Shown one piece after another: positions 19,178-30,049 of a stretch of DNA of 64,000 nt. Numbering within the stretch: position 1 is the first letter of the stretch; the number at the start of each line of letters is the position of its first letter. The stretch is from the NCBI GenBank assembly GCA_021029095.1, contig JAJOHG010000087.1, forward strand, positions 48,352 through 112,351. The letters are read 5' to 3'. This stretch comes from Phellopilus nigrolimitatus (lineage: Eukaryota; Basidiomycota; Agaricomycetes; Hymenochaetales; Hymenochaetaceae). The notes under the pieces are model-generated. The model saw nothing but the letters and a program-made list of their open reading frames with translations. It searched no databases and was not told the origin of the DNA. Made by a program: the position numbers and the translations under genes.

Positions 19178-20754
19178 GACTACCTCTCCTCGTCAGCATC
19201 CTGCACGCCAGCACAATCATCCTCCTCCTCCCTTGCGCCATCCCAGCCGCCCTCCGGCAGACTCGTGCACAAAGCGAGCGTAATCCCCGTCAACGCGACC
19301 ATCACGGCGTACACCAGCGCGCCGTCCGCGCGCCTCCACGCACCACCGAGCTCCCACCCCCCGTCGTCGCCGTCGCTCCCGCCGTACTCCCACGCGAGCC
19401 CCCGCGCGAAAAGTGCACTCGCGGCATACGGTCCCATGCAGCGCATCACGGACATGGTGCACTGTGCGAGCCCGTTGACGGCGCCGAGCGTGCTCTTCCC
19501 GCCCTTCTTCGCTCCCGCCGGCTTCGCCGGCTGTCTCGAAGAAGCTCTTGAGGGAACGGCGGACGCGACGAGCGTCGCGGACGATGAGGAGGACAATAAG
19601 GGTGGCCGAGGGGTAGGGCGGGAGGGCGGCGCGGAGGCGGAACCGGTGATGTACATGAAGCAGCAGCCGTATCATGTGTTCAGGAGGAGCGTAAGCAGGA
19701 GCTGGAACGCCAGCATAACAAGCAGCGGCGCGCTCAGCGCGGGCTCCTCGCGCGTCTGCAGTGCCGCGCGCTCCTCCATGCGCACGACCGCACTCATGGC
19801 GGGGAAGCAGACGAAGACCGGCGCGGCGCTAGCGATGCCGACGAGGTACGTCTTGCGCACGCCCCAGGCCTTGATCATGCGCGGGAAGCAGAATGCCTGA
19901 AAGACGCCATTGGAGAGCCCGAGCACGGCGAGTGCGTTGCTGATCGCGTGCGGCTCGAGGCCGAGCCCACCGAGTGCGCGGGGAGTGGAGTAGAAGACGG
20001 GCTGGAGCGCGTGGTACGCGATGTCCAGGAGAAAGAGGGGCGCATACGCGCTGATGGAGAGGAGGGGCCGCGTGAGGAGGCTGCACAGGGGTTGGGACGG
20101 CGGTAGGAGCGTAGACGGAGAAGACGGGTCGAGCTTGAGTGGGTTTGCAGAGACCGCGAGCGCCAGCGAGGGAGGAGAGTGCGGAAGGAGAAGCCTGTGA
20201 TGTTCGTCTGCAAGCGCGTCAGCGACAAGGCATTGAAAAAAGATATATAAATATAAACAATAACAAACCTCCCTGAGAAACATGTAGGTGACGATCCACA
20301 CGAGAAAGGAGAACATCGCAGGGATAGCGCAAGGGAGGAAGTACGGGTACGTTTTGAGAAAGTCCGAGTTCCCAAACAGGCCGGGAAAGCGCTCTGCCAG
20401 GCGCGAGAGCATCGGAGGCGGGCAGATGGTGCATCCTGTGCTCCAGGGGATGGGATGGTATGCGAAGGCGCGCGCGAGGTTCGTTTCGTCGTTCATCTCA
20501 GCCAACATGCTCTTGATGACGCCGATATTGCCGTTAAGTGCGCCGTTGAGCGAGCGGGGGAGGACAAGTCCCCGGAACGAGCGGGAGAGGCCGAAGCAGT
20601 ACATGCTGAGGGAGATACGGAGCAAGCTGGGAGGAGAGGGGCTCGGCGAGCTGGAGGAAGAGGGCGATGGAGACCTGCGCCAAGGGAAGCGGGGTTTCTT
20701 CGGCGGGCTTCGGCTTTGGGTCGAGAGCAGGTCATACGAGCGAAGACGTCCTTG
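19178..20754 (-). pseudogene. MFS transporter of the fungal YCR023C/ZIFL-like type, broken
   Basis: Minus strand, in order: QVSIALFLQLAEPLSSQ (first membrane helix, about 20670), then LSMYCFGLSRSFRGLVL, SLNGALNGNIGVIKSML (MFS signature region), NSDFLKTYPYFLPCAIPA, an intron (about 20214-20276), LLDIAYHALQPVFYSTP, LGLSNGVFQAFCFPRMI, NGLAQCTMSVMRCMGPYAAS and a stop near 19180. These are membrane carriers of small molecules with 12 helices. Between the first helix and LSMYCFG about 70 codons (helices 2-3) are missing and the frame changes. A TGA interrupts the frame at about 19670. The 5' end joins module P2 by a minus-strand intron. The substrate cannot be inferred. Confidence 0.8.
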
Positions 20755-21060
20755 CTGAGAGAAAAGCTTGTAAAAGAAAGTTAGAGGACGCTGCTTCAAA
20801 ATAGAGTAAAAATTTGCACTTACTTTGTTGTAATTGCTTGCAGACGCGCTGACTGTGATGTCACCCAGTCACGACTTGATCGCTGTCCGGCACAGCCCGA
20901 GGACAGCCTTGCGCGTCGTCCTCGTCATGTCGATCTTCGTGCTTCGTCTTCGTCTCGACGTCTCGACTTCTCGACTACGCTCCGCGTACCGCTGTCTAAT
21001 CGTAAGCTGTTTCTCTTTCTTCAATCCCTTAGCGTACTAATCTATAAACTATCTATCTAG
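20755..21060. promoter_or_regulatory. Module P2: between MFS (-) and Ecl1-like gene (+)
   Basis: Minus leader intron 20755-20823 (GTAAGTGCAAATT..CTCTCAG) faces the MFS gene. Plus leader intron 21002-21060 (GTAAGC, branch TACTAAT, acceptor TCTAG) faces the Ecl1-like gene. The centre has GCGCTGAC, inverted repeat TGACTG..GTGA-TG-TCAC..CAGTCA, TTGATCGCTGTCCGGCAC, AGCCCGAGGACAGC, GCGCGTCGTCC and the pyrimidine tract. Same architecture as P1 but different genes on both sides. The Gln-rich leader exon follows at 21061. Confidence 0.6.
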
Positions 21061-21358
21061 GTACGAAAATCATGCCTCTGCAGCAGCAGCAACAGCAGCA
21101 ACTTCGCCGCAACCTGTCGTGCCGATTGATCGAGGCTATCTTGCACTGGCGAGCCCAGTCGCGCGGAAGCGCCGGAGAGAATGGTTAGGTGAAACAAAGA
21201 TATAGGTACGTATTGAAACCGTCTGAATGCGAGCGCGATGCTGACAACAGGATCAGCCCAGCACGCTCGTCCGCACGCGCACGGTCATCGACCAGTCGCA
21301 GACGCCCCTCTACTGCAGCGAGGCGTGCCGCAAAAAGGACCTCGAGTGGTCCTGGTCC

Positions 21359-23383
21359 GTGCCGATGCCCAGCGCGCGCGAGTTCTTCGAGCGCGACTCG
21401 AGTTCCGACTGCCTGAAATCAACGGAGTCAGCGCAACTTGCTACAAAGACAAAATCCCTTGGGAAGGAGAAGCGCGTCAGCCTCGGCGCGCACCCTGCTC
21501 AGCTCAATCCAGCTCACAAGTTTCCGCCTTCGCCTAGCCCCGTTCTGCCCCCTGTCCCGCCCATCTCGTGGCGCGTGCCGAACTTGCGGGATCAGTTCGA
21601 GCGCGCGATCACGCTCCGCCTCGTGCGCTCAGACTCGGACACGAGCTTGAGCGCGACCCGTACGAGCTTCACCGCTATCCCCAGCGCCGAGGAAGGGAGT
21701 CCTGAGGAAGAGCGATCCGACGGCTTGTCGAATTTATACACGGACACCGCTCCCCCGCCGCTCTCTCCGCTGCCTTTGTATCCGCATTGCGCATCCGCGC
21801 CCTCGACCTCGAATACCTCAGCAGACAAGCGCCCGCTCTTCGAGGGCGGCATCTTCATGGCCGCAAGACGTTTACAAGTGATCTTTCGCTCGGGCGCGGC
21901 GGACGGCGAGCAGGCGAAGGAGGAGAGGAGGCTGCGGGAGGAGCAGGTGAAGAGGAGGGAGGAGCGCAGGCGGGCCTGGGACCTCACGGGCGAGGCAGAA
22001 AGAGAAGCTCGTGCGAACAGGAAGGTCGGGAAAGTGGAGACGAAACCCGAGGAGGTGGAGACGATCGACCCGGCTCGCTGGAGCGATTTGGTCTACAACT
22101 ACGGCGGCAACTCGAACCCCAGCGCGCCTGCGGGCGTCATCTCGACCCACCGTCGGCCCTCGACTGGCGCAGCATCCGACCCACAGGCAAATGCGAACAA
22201 CGCGGAAACGGTCCGCCGCCCGCTCGTTCGCGCGCCTGGCGCTCCGACGCGCACGCAAAGCGCGCTTGAGCTCTACGCGAAGTACCAGCGTTTCGTGCGC
22301 GCGCCGTCGTCGTCCTCCACAAGCCCCGCACCGCGTGCGAAGAGCAACGCGAGCCTTGCCACCAGCTACGCGCCCGCGTTCGGCCTCGTCACCTCGACCT
22401 CGGCCTCGAAGTCTGCGTCGACCAAGTCGGCGACCACATCGGTCAGCGACGACACGCACTCGGGTACGAGCGCGCTCACCCTTCCCGGCGTCGACCCGGC
22501 GCTATATGCAGGCAAGAAACGCGCGGCCCCTCGCCGTGTGCTCGCGAAGGGAAAACTGCTCGTGCCCGACGTCCTTCTCCGTTCTACCGTTAGCGCGAGC
22601 CTGCCCGCGTCGAGCTTGGCGGGGCCGGTGTCGCCGGCGCCGATGAGGCGCAGCGGCAGCGAGGCGAGCGTTAGCGGCCGCAGCAGGCGGAGCGCTGGTG
22701 CGTTGGGAAGTGTGCGCGAGGAGGGTGTCGAGGGAGAGGCGGAGGGGACGTGGCACCGCCCGGCCGAGGAGATGAGCGAAGACTGGACGGGTACGAGTGT
22801 GACGAATGCGAGCGTTACGAGCGGCAGCCGGAAAGGACACAAGAGTCGAAGCAAGCGGAAGGAAAGGAAGGGCAAGAGCAGGGCGGAGATGAGCGCGCCG
22901 GAGAGGAGGCGGATGAACATGGAGGGTATGTTGCATTCTTTTCTCTTCATTTCCGTGAACGATGCTGACTGGACCTTTTGAATTGTAGCACGCAACTGGA
23001 CCTATGACAATGTCGAAAGACCAGTCTACGACGCGATGCCCGCCGTCCCTATCAAGCAGACGCGCTACAAGGAGATCTTCTTCCCCGACCCGCTCCCTGC
23101 AACATCGACCTCGCTCCCGACATCTCTCCCGACCGCATCCACCTCCACCGCGCAGGAGTCAACACAAGAAGCTAGCGCGGAGGAGAAGCCCTATATCGAG
23201 ACCTCGGCGTTGCACGCGCGCGACATTGAACTCGCGTGCCGCGCCATCCGCGAGGTTGGCAGCCGTCGTGGTGAGCATAGGGGCCGCACGGGTCTCTGGG
23301 TCGAGAAGGAGTGGGAGGTTACCGTCATCCCCGAGCGCAAGAAGTTCTTCTTGTTCGGCAGCGGGACTGGGAGGACGCAATGA
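21359..23383 (+). CDS. Ecl1-like (life-span regulatory factor-like) zinc protein, best preserved gene
   Basis: Two exons, 21359-22925 and 22989-23383, joined by a clean intron (GTATGT..TTGTAG), give an unbroken protein of about 650 residues. The frame is already open from 21254, right after the acceptor of the second leader intron (ATCAG), and there reads SQTPLYCSEACRKKDLEWSW. This Cys pair resembles the C-terminal half of the Ecl1 zinc motif of fungal stress and life-span regulators. No in-frame ATG precedes 21359, so either the start at MPMPSAREFFERDSS is used or the true N-terminus was cut off by module P2. The rest is Ser-rich, with a charged coil (KEERRLREEQVKRREERRRA) and SRSKRKERKGKSRAEMSAPE. 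The C-terminal exon begins RNWTYDNVERPVYDAMP. Likely nuclear or cytoplasmic regulator; family call moderate, openness of the frame certain. Confidence 0.6.
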
Positions 23384-24650
23384 ACGCCTTCGTGCGTGCA
23401 AAGCCATCGACACCCGACGCGCGTCGAGGGACTCGACAAGACTTCAACCATCTGCTATTCGACGTCGCCAACGCCGCACCGACACTCGTCGACGGCAAGA
23501 CACGTCATCAAAATGTGCCATATGTACAACTACTGTTTATTCGTCTCCGCTCTTCTCGCTGCTCGCTCTGCTGTCGCCTATCCTATACCTCCATTACCGT
23601 CATACCCTCGGATACTGCCGCCGCCGGCGTCGTAATCGCGTCGCTCTCAACTCGGCTCTGATTGACTGCAATACCAGGATCCCTGCAATCGTCGTGTTTG
23701 TCTTCGTATGTACATTTGCTTCTATTTAACCTTATCTCCGCTTTTATTTCTTCGTTTCCTTTTGTTGCCGGTCTTCGTGTTCGCTGCTTTCTTGTGTGTA
23801 CATCCGTTCCCGCTCCGCTTGCATCTCAGCATTTTTTTGTGTACCACCATTGGCATTGGCACCGCGGCCGCTTGCCGTTGTCTCTGCCGTCCCCGCATTC
23901 TCGTCCTTATTCATTCCAATCGTCGTTTCTCATTGGTCATCTACATTACTTGTACAGTTAGTTTATTTGCTGCACATTACGATTTCTACCACTTCATGTC
24001 CCATTCACGAACTTTCCATGACCTGCAACGTACGCACGCCGCATTTGTCTATATCTTTTATTACTTGCCCATATGCATATGCACTTATCACATCCGACTC
24101 CCGATCCTTCCAGCTCTCGTCAACGCTTTCGGTCTTGATCTCTCGCTCCTTCTCGTTTTCCTTTTCCCCTCGCTTTCTTTCCAACTCTTGGTCTCATAGT
24201 CCCCGCTCGATGCCTCGCGCATGTAATGAAAAGTCGTCTATGGATGTAATGTACTATAGCATCTTCTTTCTATGAATATGCCTTGGATATACCGTATAAG
24301 AACTTCGACAGTGAGATTTAGCGGTGGTCGGCCGGCGAGCCTCTGAGTTTGACTTAAACTCGTAGAATGATCACGAGAACACCTTCAATTGGACCGAAAG
24401 AATAAGAAGACGAAAGAAAGCCAAAAGCACGAGGGGATGCAGAGAACAAGGACTCGAGCCGAATGGTGTCGCGCATTTCATTGGTGAATCCAGCAAGGGA
24501 ATGGAGGGTTGAAAGCTCCAAGCAGGCATATGTATATTGTCAAGGAAGACGATTGAGAACAGGAGCTGGTCTCTCAAGACTAAAGCACGTAATCGTAATA
24601 CACTCAAGTCATATATGTAAACATTCACTGCAGCTTGTATCCCGAGGTAT
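23384..24650. other. 3' flank of the Ecl1-like gene, no gene recognised
   Basis: T/C-rich DNA (TTCTCGTTTTCC, CTCGCTCCTTCTCG and similar) with several short ORFs of biased composition but no recognisable domain or intron pattern. The first ~200 bp are probably 3' UTR. The last ~300 bp become purine-rich and lead into the Mdm20 remnant on the other strand. Confidence 0.45.
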
Positions 24651-25566
24651 CATGATCTGCTATACAGTATCTCCATTGACAAGTACTACTCGGCAAAGGT
24701 GGCAACATGGAGTGCCTTCCACGAAAGCCGGTGCTCGCCATAAATTTCCTTGAACCGGACGGCAAATAGGCTGTTCCATCTCAGTGATTGCACCTTCGAT
24801 CCCGAGCGCCGCTGTGTACGCGCGGAAAAACGCGACAGTGCGCTCCCCTCTCCTGCGCAGTCGAGAGGCACTCCACGCCGAGTGCATGCCGCCGTAGCTT
24901 GTGCATATTGATCGAGCGGAAAAGCATTGGCTCGGAGTCCTGGATGGTGATGTTTGAGCTTCTTGATCTGTATTTAAGAAGAGGAGGATATGCGTACGGA
25001 AACATGTTTGTGCTCGTCGAGATATGCGCTGAGCACTCCCAGTTCGGCGTCTTCGAGCACGGTGCACAACTTGAAGTCCTTGAGACCATGCTTTGCCGCC
25101 GAAGCGCTCGAAGTACAGCTTGATGAGACCCAGCAGACCGTTCTGCGACGCTGCTCGATTTCGAAAACCAAAAAGGCATTGTAAGCGCGGAAAGAAACGC
25201 AAAAGGAGTAAGACACACTCACCAAAGTCATATCCGAGCTCCGTTCTCGCGCACGCTTCTTGAGTGCCAGGAGAGCGAGCAGAGCACCACGGTCGCGCTA
25301 CCCGTGCACGTCCGCGAGCTGGCGAAATAGGTCGCGTACGTCTCACACCTTGACCGCATCCGTCGGCGCTGCGAATGCCTCTGGGGCGGTGGGCAAGGTT
25401 CTGCAAGACGGCGCGCGTCGTGAGGGGCATGACGGGGTCGTTGGCCTGGAGCATGGCGCTGAGGGCGGCCTAGTAGAGAAAGCGGTCGGGGCTGGCGGCG
25501 GCGAAGGCCTTATAGAGGCGCTGAGTGATTTGCTGGGCCGCGCCGCCATGCTCAGCGGGAAAGAGC
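24651..25566 (-). pseudogene. MDM20: NatB acetyltransferase auxiliary subunit Mdm20/Naa25-like, copy next to P3
   Basis: Minus strand from P3: exon 1 starts after the leader acceptor with AEHGGAAQQITQRLYKAFAA and SPDRFLY-stop-AALSAMLQANDP (TAG where Trp is expected, about 25470). Then DRGALLALLALKKRARERSS, a short intron near 25200, FERFGGKA followed by a frame change, and LEDAELGVLSAYLDEHKHVS. FERFG.KACCFEDLKPY is the hallmark of Mdm20, the TPR-type subunit of NatB (N-terminal acetylation); copy 45176-46200 keeps it better. Only the first part of a protein of ~900 residues is present. Confidence in the family is moderate to good. Confidence 0.6.
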
Positions 25567-25859
25567 CTGAAAATGAAAGTTAGAGATACTATTGCATAAC
25601 AGAGTAGAAATCTGAACTAACCTTCTGCTGTGTTGTCTCTGCTTGTCGGGCCTGGCACGCTGACGAAGACGATCGTCGCCCGAAGTCGAATTGATCGCTG
25701 TGCGGCACAGCCCGAGGACAGCGATGCGCGTCGTCCTCATCATGTCGATCTTCGTGCTTCTTCGTCTTCGTCTCGACTACGCCCTGCGCGTCACTGTCTA
25801 TTCGTAAGTTGGTTCTGTTTCTTCAAGCCCTTAGCGTACTAACTTGTTGACTTGTCTAG
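25567..25859. promoter_or_regulatory. Module P3: between Mdm20 (-) and samB (+)
   Basis: Minus leader intron 25567-25621 (GTTAGT..TTTTCAG). Plus leader intron 25804-25859 (GTAAGT, branch TACTAAC, acceptor GTCTAG). CCTGGCACGCTGAC, palindrome GACGATCGTC (25668-25677), TTGATCGCTGTGCGGCAC, AGCCCGAGGACAGCGATGCG and the CTTCGTCTTCGTCTCGAC tract lie between them. Confidence 0.6.
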
Positions 25860-27660
25860 GTGCGAGATCAGCCTTGGCAACAGCAGCAGCAACAGCAGCA
25901 ACTTCGCCCCAACCTGTCGCTGCTGGCAACCCTCACAACGACTCTCCGCTTATCTGCGACCGTGACGACGTTCTACTCAGACGAGGACATACGAACACAC
26001 GCCTCTAGACGCAGACGAGTGGCGACGCTTTCGCCGCAATCAGACTACGAGTTGGGCGATCGGCCCGCCCATCGCCCACGGCAGCAACAGCAACAACGTC
26101 GACTACATCGCGCAGTAGCGTTTCAACGATCACGAGCACAGCCCGAGTACTTCTGAAGCCACTATGCGCGAGTCGAACTTTGCGTTCCCCGCGCTGACAG
26201 GAGCCTGCGTGTGGAATAGGAGAGGTGAGTGTGCCCATCGCCGCCGCCGCCATGCTCGACGCTGACCGAAAAACTCGATTACAGTACTTGACACCACGTC
26301 TCCGCTCCCGTTGCTCAATTCGCTTACCCACCTCATGTACCTCACTTCGATCTCGCCGCGCATCCGGGAGAATCCTCTCCTGCGACGGCGGCCTGGAGCG
26401 CCTTGTCCGCCTCCTGCGCGATTTTTGTCTCTCCCCACCGCCGCCAGAGAACCCCTCCGCCATTTACGGCCTCCCGCCTCCTGGACTTCCCCGCCCGCCG
26501 CCCACTCCGACTTTCAATCCCAAATTCTTTGACCGACACGCCGCATACCGCTTTTCACTCGCCTTTCAAAGCGCAGTCAACATGGGGATCAAAGCCCATA
26601 CGGAGTCGCGTCGCGCAGGCGGGCACGCTGGAGGTCGTCGGCTGCGTTCTCGAGGCTTGGCTCGCTTCGAAAGGTTTCGCTGTCGGCCCGAGTGCGATCG
26701 CGAGAGGCATTTCGTGCGAGACCCGCGAACAGAGACAGATCAGGCGGTAGCAACAGTTCGAGCAGCGCCAGCGAGAGAAGGCACGTGAGTTCGTCCACGA
26801 GAACGGTCTTTCGCGGTTGTCGAGGTGAGTTCAATTTCTTGACTTTCTTCGCGCTTGCTCATCTGACACCGCCCTAAGGACGAACAGCTTCGGATGCGGA
26901 GACGACGGAGTCAACGGACACTTTTGCAAGCGCTACGCTGCTGGATTCTAGGGCGCCGACGCCATCTGCGTCGACATCGCGACCGGACACGGAGACTGAG
27001 GATGATGCGGATGTTGAGATGGACGTCGATGGCGCAGGATCAGGACACGGACGAGAGCATGCCGGCCCCACCATCCCTTTCACATCCACGACGGACTCGT
27101 CTCCGACTCGCCATCCCCAGCAGGAGCTAATACGGTTGGTGTTGGCATGGCCGGAGCCTCGGATACGCTCGACGTCGACCTCGATGCGCACATCATCATC
27201 AACACGAACACCGCGGACGACGGTGTGTCTGATGGGATCGTGGCGCTCGACAAAAACGTCAACGACGACTTGGCGATGGGCGCCCGCCTGGCGCGCGCGA
27301 CGCGATCGATGCCGCGCACACGCTCGAATACCCTAACCCTCAATACCCGCAACATGACGCGCGAGCACCATCACCACGGCCAAGCGCACGGGCGAGAAGA
27401 GCCCACGCCGCGTGTTATCCTGGCGAGTTTACCCATGCACGCACGCGCACTCGCCAATGACTGTCGCGATGCCCATCGCCGCCGACAGCGCTAATGACGG
27501 GTTCAGGATGCTGAAGGTGACGGCGACAGCGCGGAAGGTGCGGTGACCAGTGTCGGTGTTGGAAGTGGGAGCGGGTCGGGAGGGCGCGCGGTGTCGATGG
27601 TCGCGCATGACAGGGTGGACTGCCGGTTGGCGCGGGATAGAGAGCGCCACGGTGAGTTAA
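25860..27660 (+). pseudogene. samB: samB/Mub1-type ARM/MYND protein, copy next to P3
   Basis: SamB/Mub1 proteins carry N-terminal armadillo-like repeats and a C-terminal MYND zinc finger and act in morphogenesis and ubiquitin-linked regulation. Here: Gln-rich leader exon, NFAFPALTG region (26180), intron GTGAGTGTGCCC..TTACAG (26224-26283), LLNSLTHLMYLTSISPRIRE, GGLERLVRLLRDFCLSPPPP, HAAYRFSLAFQ, GTLEVVGCVLEAWLASKGFA, then TSRPDTETEDDADVEMDVDG, DTLDVDLDAHIIINT and SDGIVALDKNVNDDLAMG. Frame is lost at about 26370, 26600, 26760 and 27130. The MYND finger is absent. The frame near the end runs on into gene D. Confidence 0.75.
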
Positions 27661-28247
27661 CATTCAGTCAGTTTGAAACCTCAAAGACTCATCTTACTTT
27701 CGAGCAAGACTACTACGGAATTCGCAAGGCCGCGAGGAGTCAGCGGGCATGGCCATGCTCGCGTTGCGGGCTTGCCCAGTGCCAACTCAAATACGACCGC
27801 ACTGGCAAACCTTGTAACCTCGTTCTTTGGCTCGGGCAACATTCTCTGCGGTCTCTCGGCGGTCCGCCAGCGACGAGCATGTCGATTTCTTTTAGCATGC
27901 GGCGGCGCGCAACAGCAGCAGCCGCATGGCCATCATCGATAACGACAACAGTCCCTGTGAATTATGCGGTTCCGCGCACAATGGCGCCTAAACCAGAGAA
28001 TGCCTTCCCTCCCGCCAACTCGGGCCTGATCGCGTTTTCGGAGGAACAGGTAATCATCCGCAGCTTTCTGTTGGCGGTCGGGATTTCTGAGGTGGAGGCA
28101 CTGGCGGACGACGGGAGTGGGGTACGGCGCCGCGCTCGAGTTCGGGTGCAGATTCGAGTGAAGACGACATGGTCTCGATTTTGCGCGCCGTGCATCATCC
28201 TCTCGACGCACTGGAGAGACGAAGAGGGCGGTGGCGGCGTGCTTAAG
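27661..28247 (+). pseudogene. Gene D fragment, copy 2
   Basis: Reads HARVAGLPSANSNT and SISFSMRRRATAAAA, then NAFPPANSGLIAFSEEQVII and SFLLAVGISEVEALADDGSG. It ends with SEDDMV-like and MVSILRA pieces before an intron donor at 28248. It is fused in frame with the samB tail upstream (open frame from 27543), giving a chimeric 304-codon ORF that runs to 28457. The helical Arg/Glu segment of copy 1 has been deleted. Unrecognised function. Confidence 0.5.
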
Positions 28248-29120
28248 GTACGTACACCGACCTTTCTTCCAATGAATGAAAAAAATACTGACATGCTACT
28301 TATTGCAGGACGCGCAACCGCTCCCCAGGCTGCGGCACATCCCGGCGGCGGCCTCTCCGCGCAGAACGCGCAGGGCCAGCGCATATGCCGGAAGACTGTG
28401 TGCGCAGTGCCGCAGGAAGATGAAGCGCGTCGAGCGTCGCTACGCTGGACTCCGTGAGCGCAAGCCAGCAGGCGCAGATGATCGCGCACCGCTCGTTGCA
28501 CCCCGCGCTCGTGCATTCGCAGTCCCAGTCCGCACTCGCGCACTCTGCGGGCCAGAACCAGCACGCATCGGTCGGCCGCGCACGTGCTACGGCGCGCCAG
28601 GATACGCTTCTGGTTGACCACCATACCGGGCGCGCACATACGCAGTCGCAGATACTGGGCCCAGGCCGACGAGCCATTATCGGGAGCACGAACGTGACAA
28701 GGAGAGCTGGGGGGCTGGAGCCGCTGGCACTCCGGCTCGCCGGTGTCCGTCCCTGGGCGCGCGGCAATACCACGACACGCACAGGCATCAATGCTCTGGT
28801 CGGCGCGGCCGTGTCCGCGAGGGGGAGTCGGGGAAGCGCATGCGGATGCCGATGCCTTCGGTTGCCACTATGGACCACGCGCACGCAGTCTCTCGCGAGT
28901 ACCACGCATCGCGCGGGCGCGGGTTCGAGGACGGGTTCGACGGGACGCGGACTGGGGCCTCCCTGAGCGCGGGTCGGGCGGCGGCGGGGACTTCAATGCC
29001 GATGGCGAGGAGGATGAGAACGGCGCAGAGGGCTCTGGCGAGGGCTCCAGGGAGGGAAATGCCGATGCCGGTACGGAGATTATGGACGCCGTGGACATGG
29101 CTATGAAGATGGAGGACTGA
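28248..29120 (+). pseudogene. Gene B fragment, copy 2 (with natural C-terminus)
   Basis: Intron 28248-28308 (GTACGT..TTGCAG), then CAQCRRKMKRVERR (second CxxC knuckle, about 28401), SASQQAQMIAHRS, HSQSQSALAHSAGQ, TLLVDHHTGRAHTQSQIL and the acidic tail DGEEDENGAEGSGEG, with a stop at 29118-29120 after DMAMKMED. The first CxxC knuckle is missing or frameshifted. Comparison with copy 1 (661-2260) shows the same order of segments. Confidence 0.5.
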
Positions 29121-29510
29121 GTCCTCCTGGCCTTCTGTGATTTCTTTTTTGTTTCTTATGTGCTATCTGGTTCTCCCCTTTTCATTCGCCGCTGCTTTCC
29201 CGTGGTCTTCCTCTCTCCCTTTTTGCGATTCCAAACAAAAATGTTTTCGTACTTGGCTTCCCATTTTGTCTTCCTCTTTCTCTTCCTCTATCTCGTTCTC
29301 GTCTAATCGTCTACGCCGTCTCCAAGGCTCACGTCCGTTTCCATGTTCCCAAGCTCTCGATATGTAGCCGCAACAAGAACTCGTATGTTAGGTGTAACAA
29401 AACTGTGTTTGGCGTATTTCGTAGTCTTTACATTACTATTTTCCTAACTTGCTTTTCTGTATTCGTGCTCTGCGTCCATCTACTAAGCTGCGCCGCCATC
29501 CTGTGTGGGA
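29121..29510 (+). other. T/C-rich 3' flank of gene B, copy 2
   Basis: Noncoding; matches 2261-2639 in word order (TTCTGTGATTTCTTT.., ACTCGTATG, GTAGTCTTTA, ACTATTTTCCTAAC). It ends abruptly in the Mdm20 scrap and module P4. Confidence 0.5.
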
Positions 29511-29852
29511 AAGAGCCTGAGAAAGAAAGTTAGAGACCCGGTTGTATAATAAAGTAGAAATATGCACTAACCTTGTGCTGTCTGTGTGTTGTTGCTGCTT
29601 GCCGGACCGCTGACGTGAATATTGAATACGACCGTCGTGATGTTGGCGAATCGCTGTCCGGCACAGCCCGAGGACAGCCATGCGCGCCGTCCTCTCGTCA
29701 TGTCGATCTTCTGGCTTCGTCTTCATCTTCGTCTTTGTCTCGACTGTCAACCTCTCGACTTCTCGACCACGCCCCGCGTGTCGCCATCTTTTCGTAAGTT
29801 GTTTCTTTGTCTTCATGTCCTTAGTATGCTAATCTGTAAACCATCTGTCTAG
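29511..29852. promoter_or_regulatory. Module P4: between Mdm20 scrap (-) and kin1 copy 2 (+)
   Basis: Minus leader intron about 29517-29571 (GTTAGT..TCTCAG). Plus leader intron 29794-29852 (GTAAGT, branch TGCTAAT, acceptor TCTAG). Palindrome ACGAC-C-GTCGT (29628-29638), AATCGCTGTCCGGCACAGCC, GAGGACAGCCATGCGCGCCG and the pyrimidine tract lie between them. Gln-rich leader exon follows. Confidence 0.55.
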
Positions 29853-30049
29853 ATGCGAGAATTGTGCCTCGGCAGCGGCAGCAACAACAACAAAGCAACG
29901 GCAGTAACTTGGCCGCATCCCGTCGCGTTGGTTGATCGAGGCTGTCTTCCGCTGGCGCTTGGACGATCTGGAAAGGGAGGGTTAGATAAATCGAAGATCT
30001 AGGTACGTAGTGAAAACGTCTGAACGCGAGCGAGATGCTAACAACTGCT

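Noticed and set aside
19265..19900. 211-codon plus-strand ORF
   Set aside because: It is antisense to the recognisable MFS transporter peptides; a shadow of that gene.
27331..27345. Interstitial telomere repeat (ACCCTAACCCTC, also at 51383)
   Set aside because: Less than two telomere units, lying inside the samB coding remnant at homologous positions in two copies; coincidence.
27543..28457. samB MYND zinc finger supplied by gene B
   Set aside because: Gene B has CxxC knuckles, but their spacing and surroundings do not match a MYND finger; D and B are kept as separate, unnamed genes.
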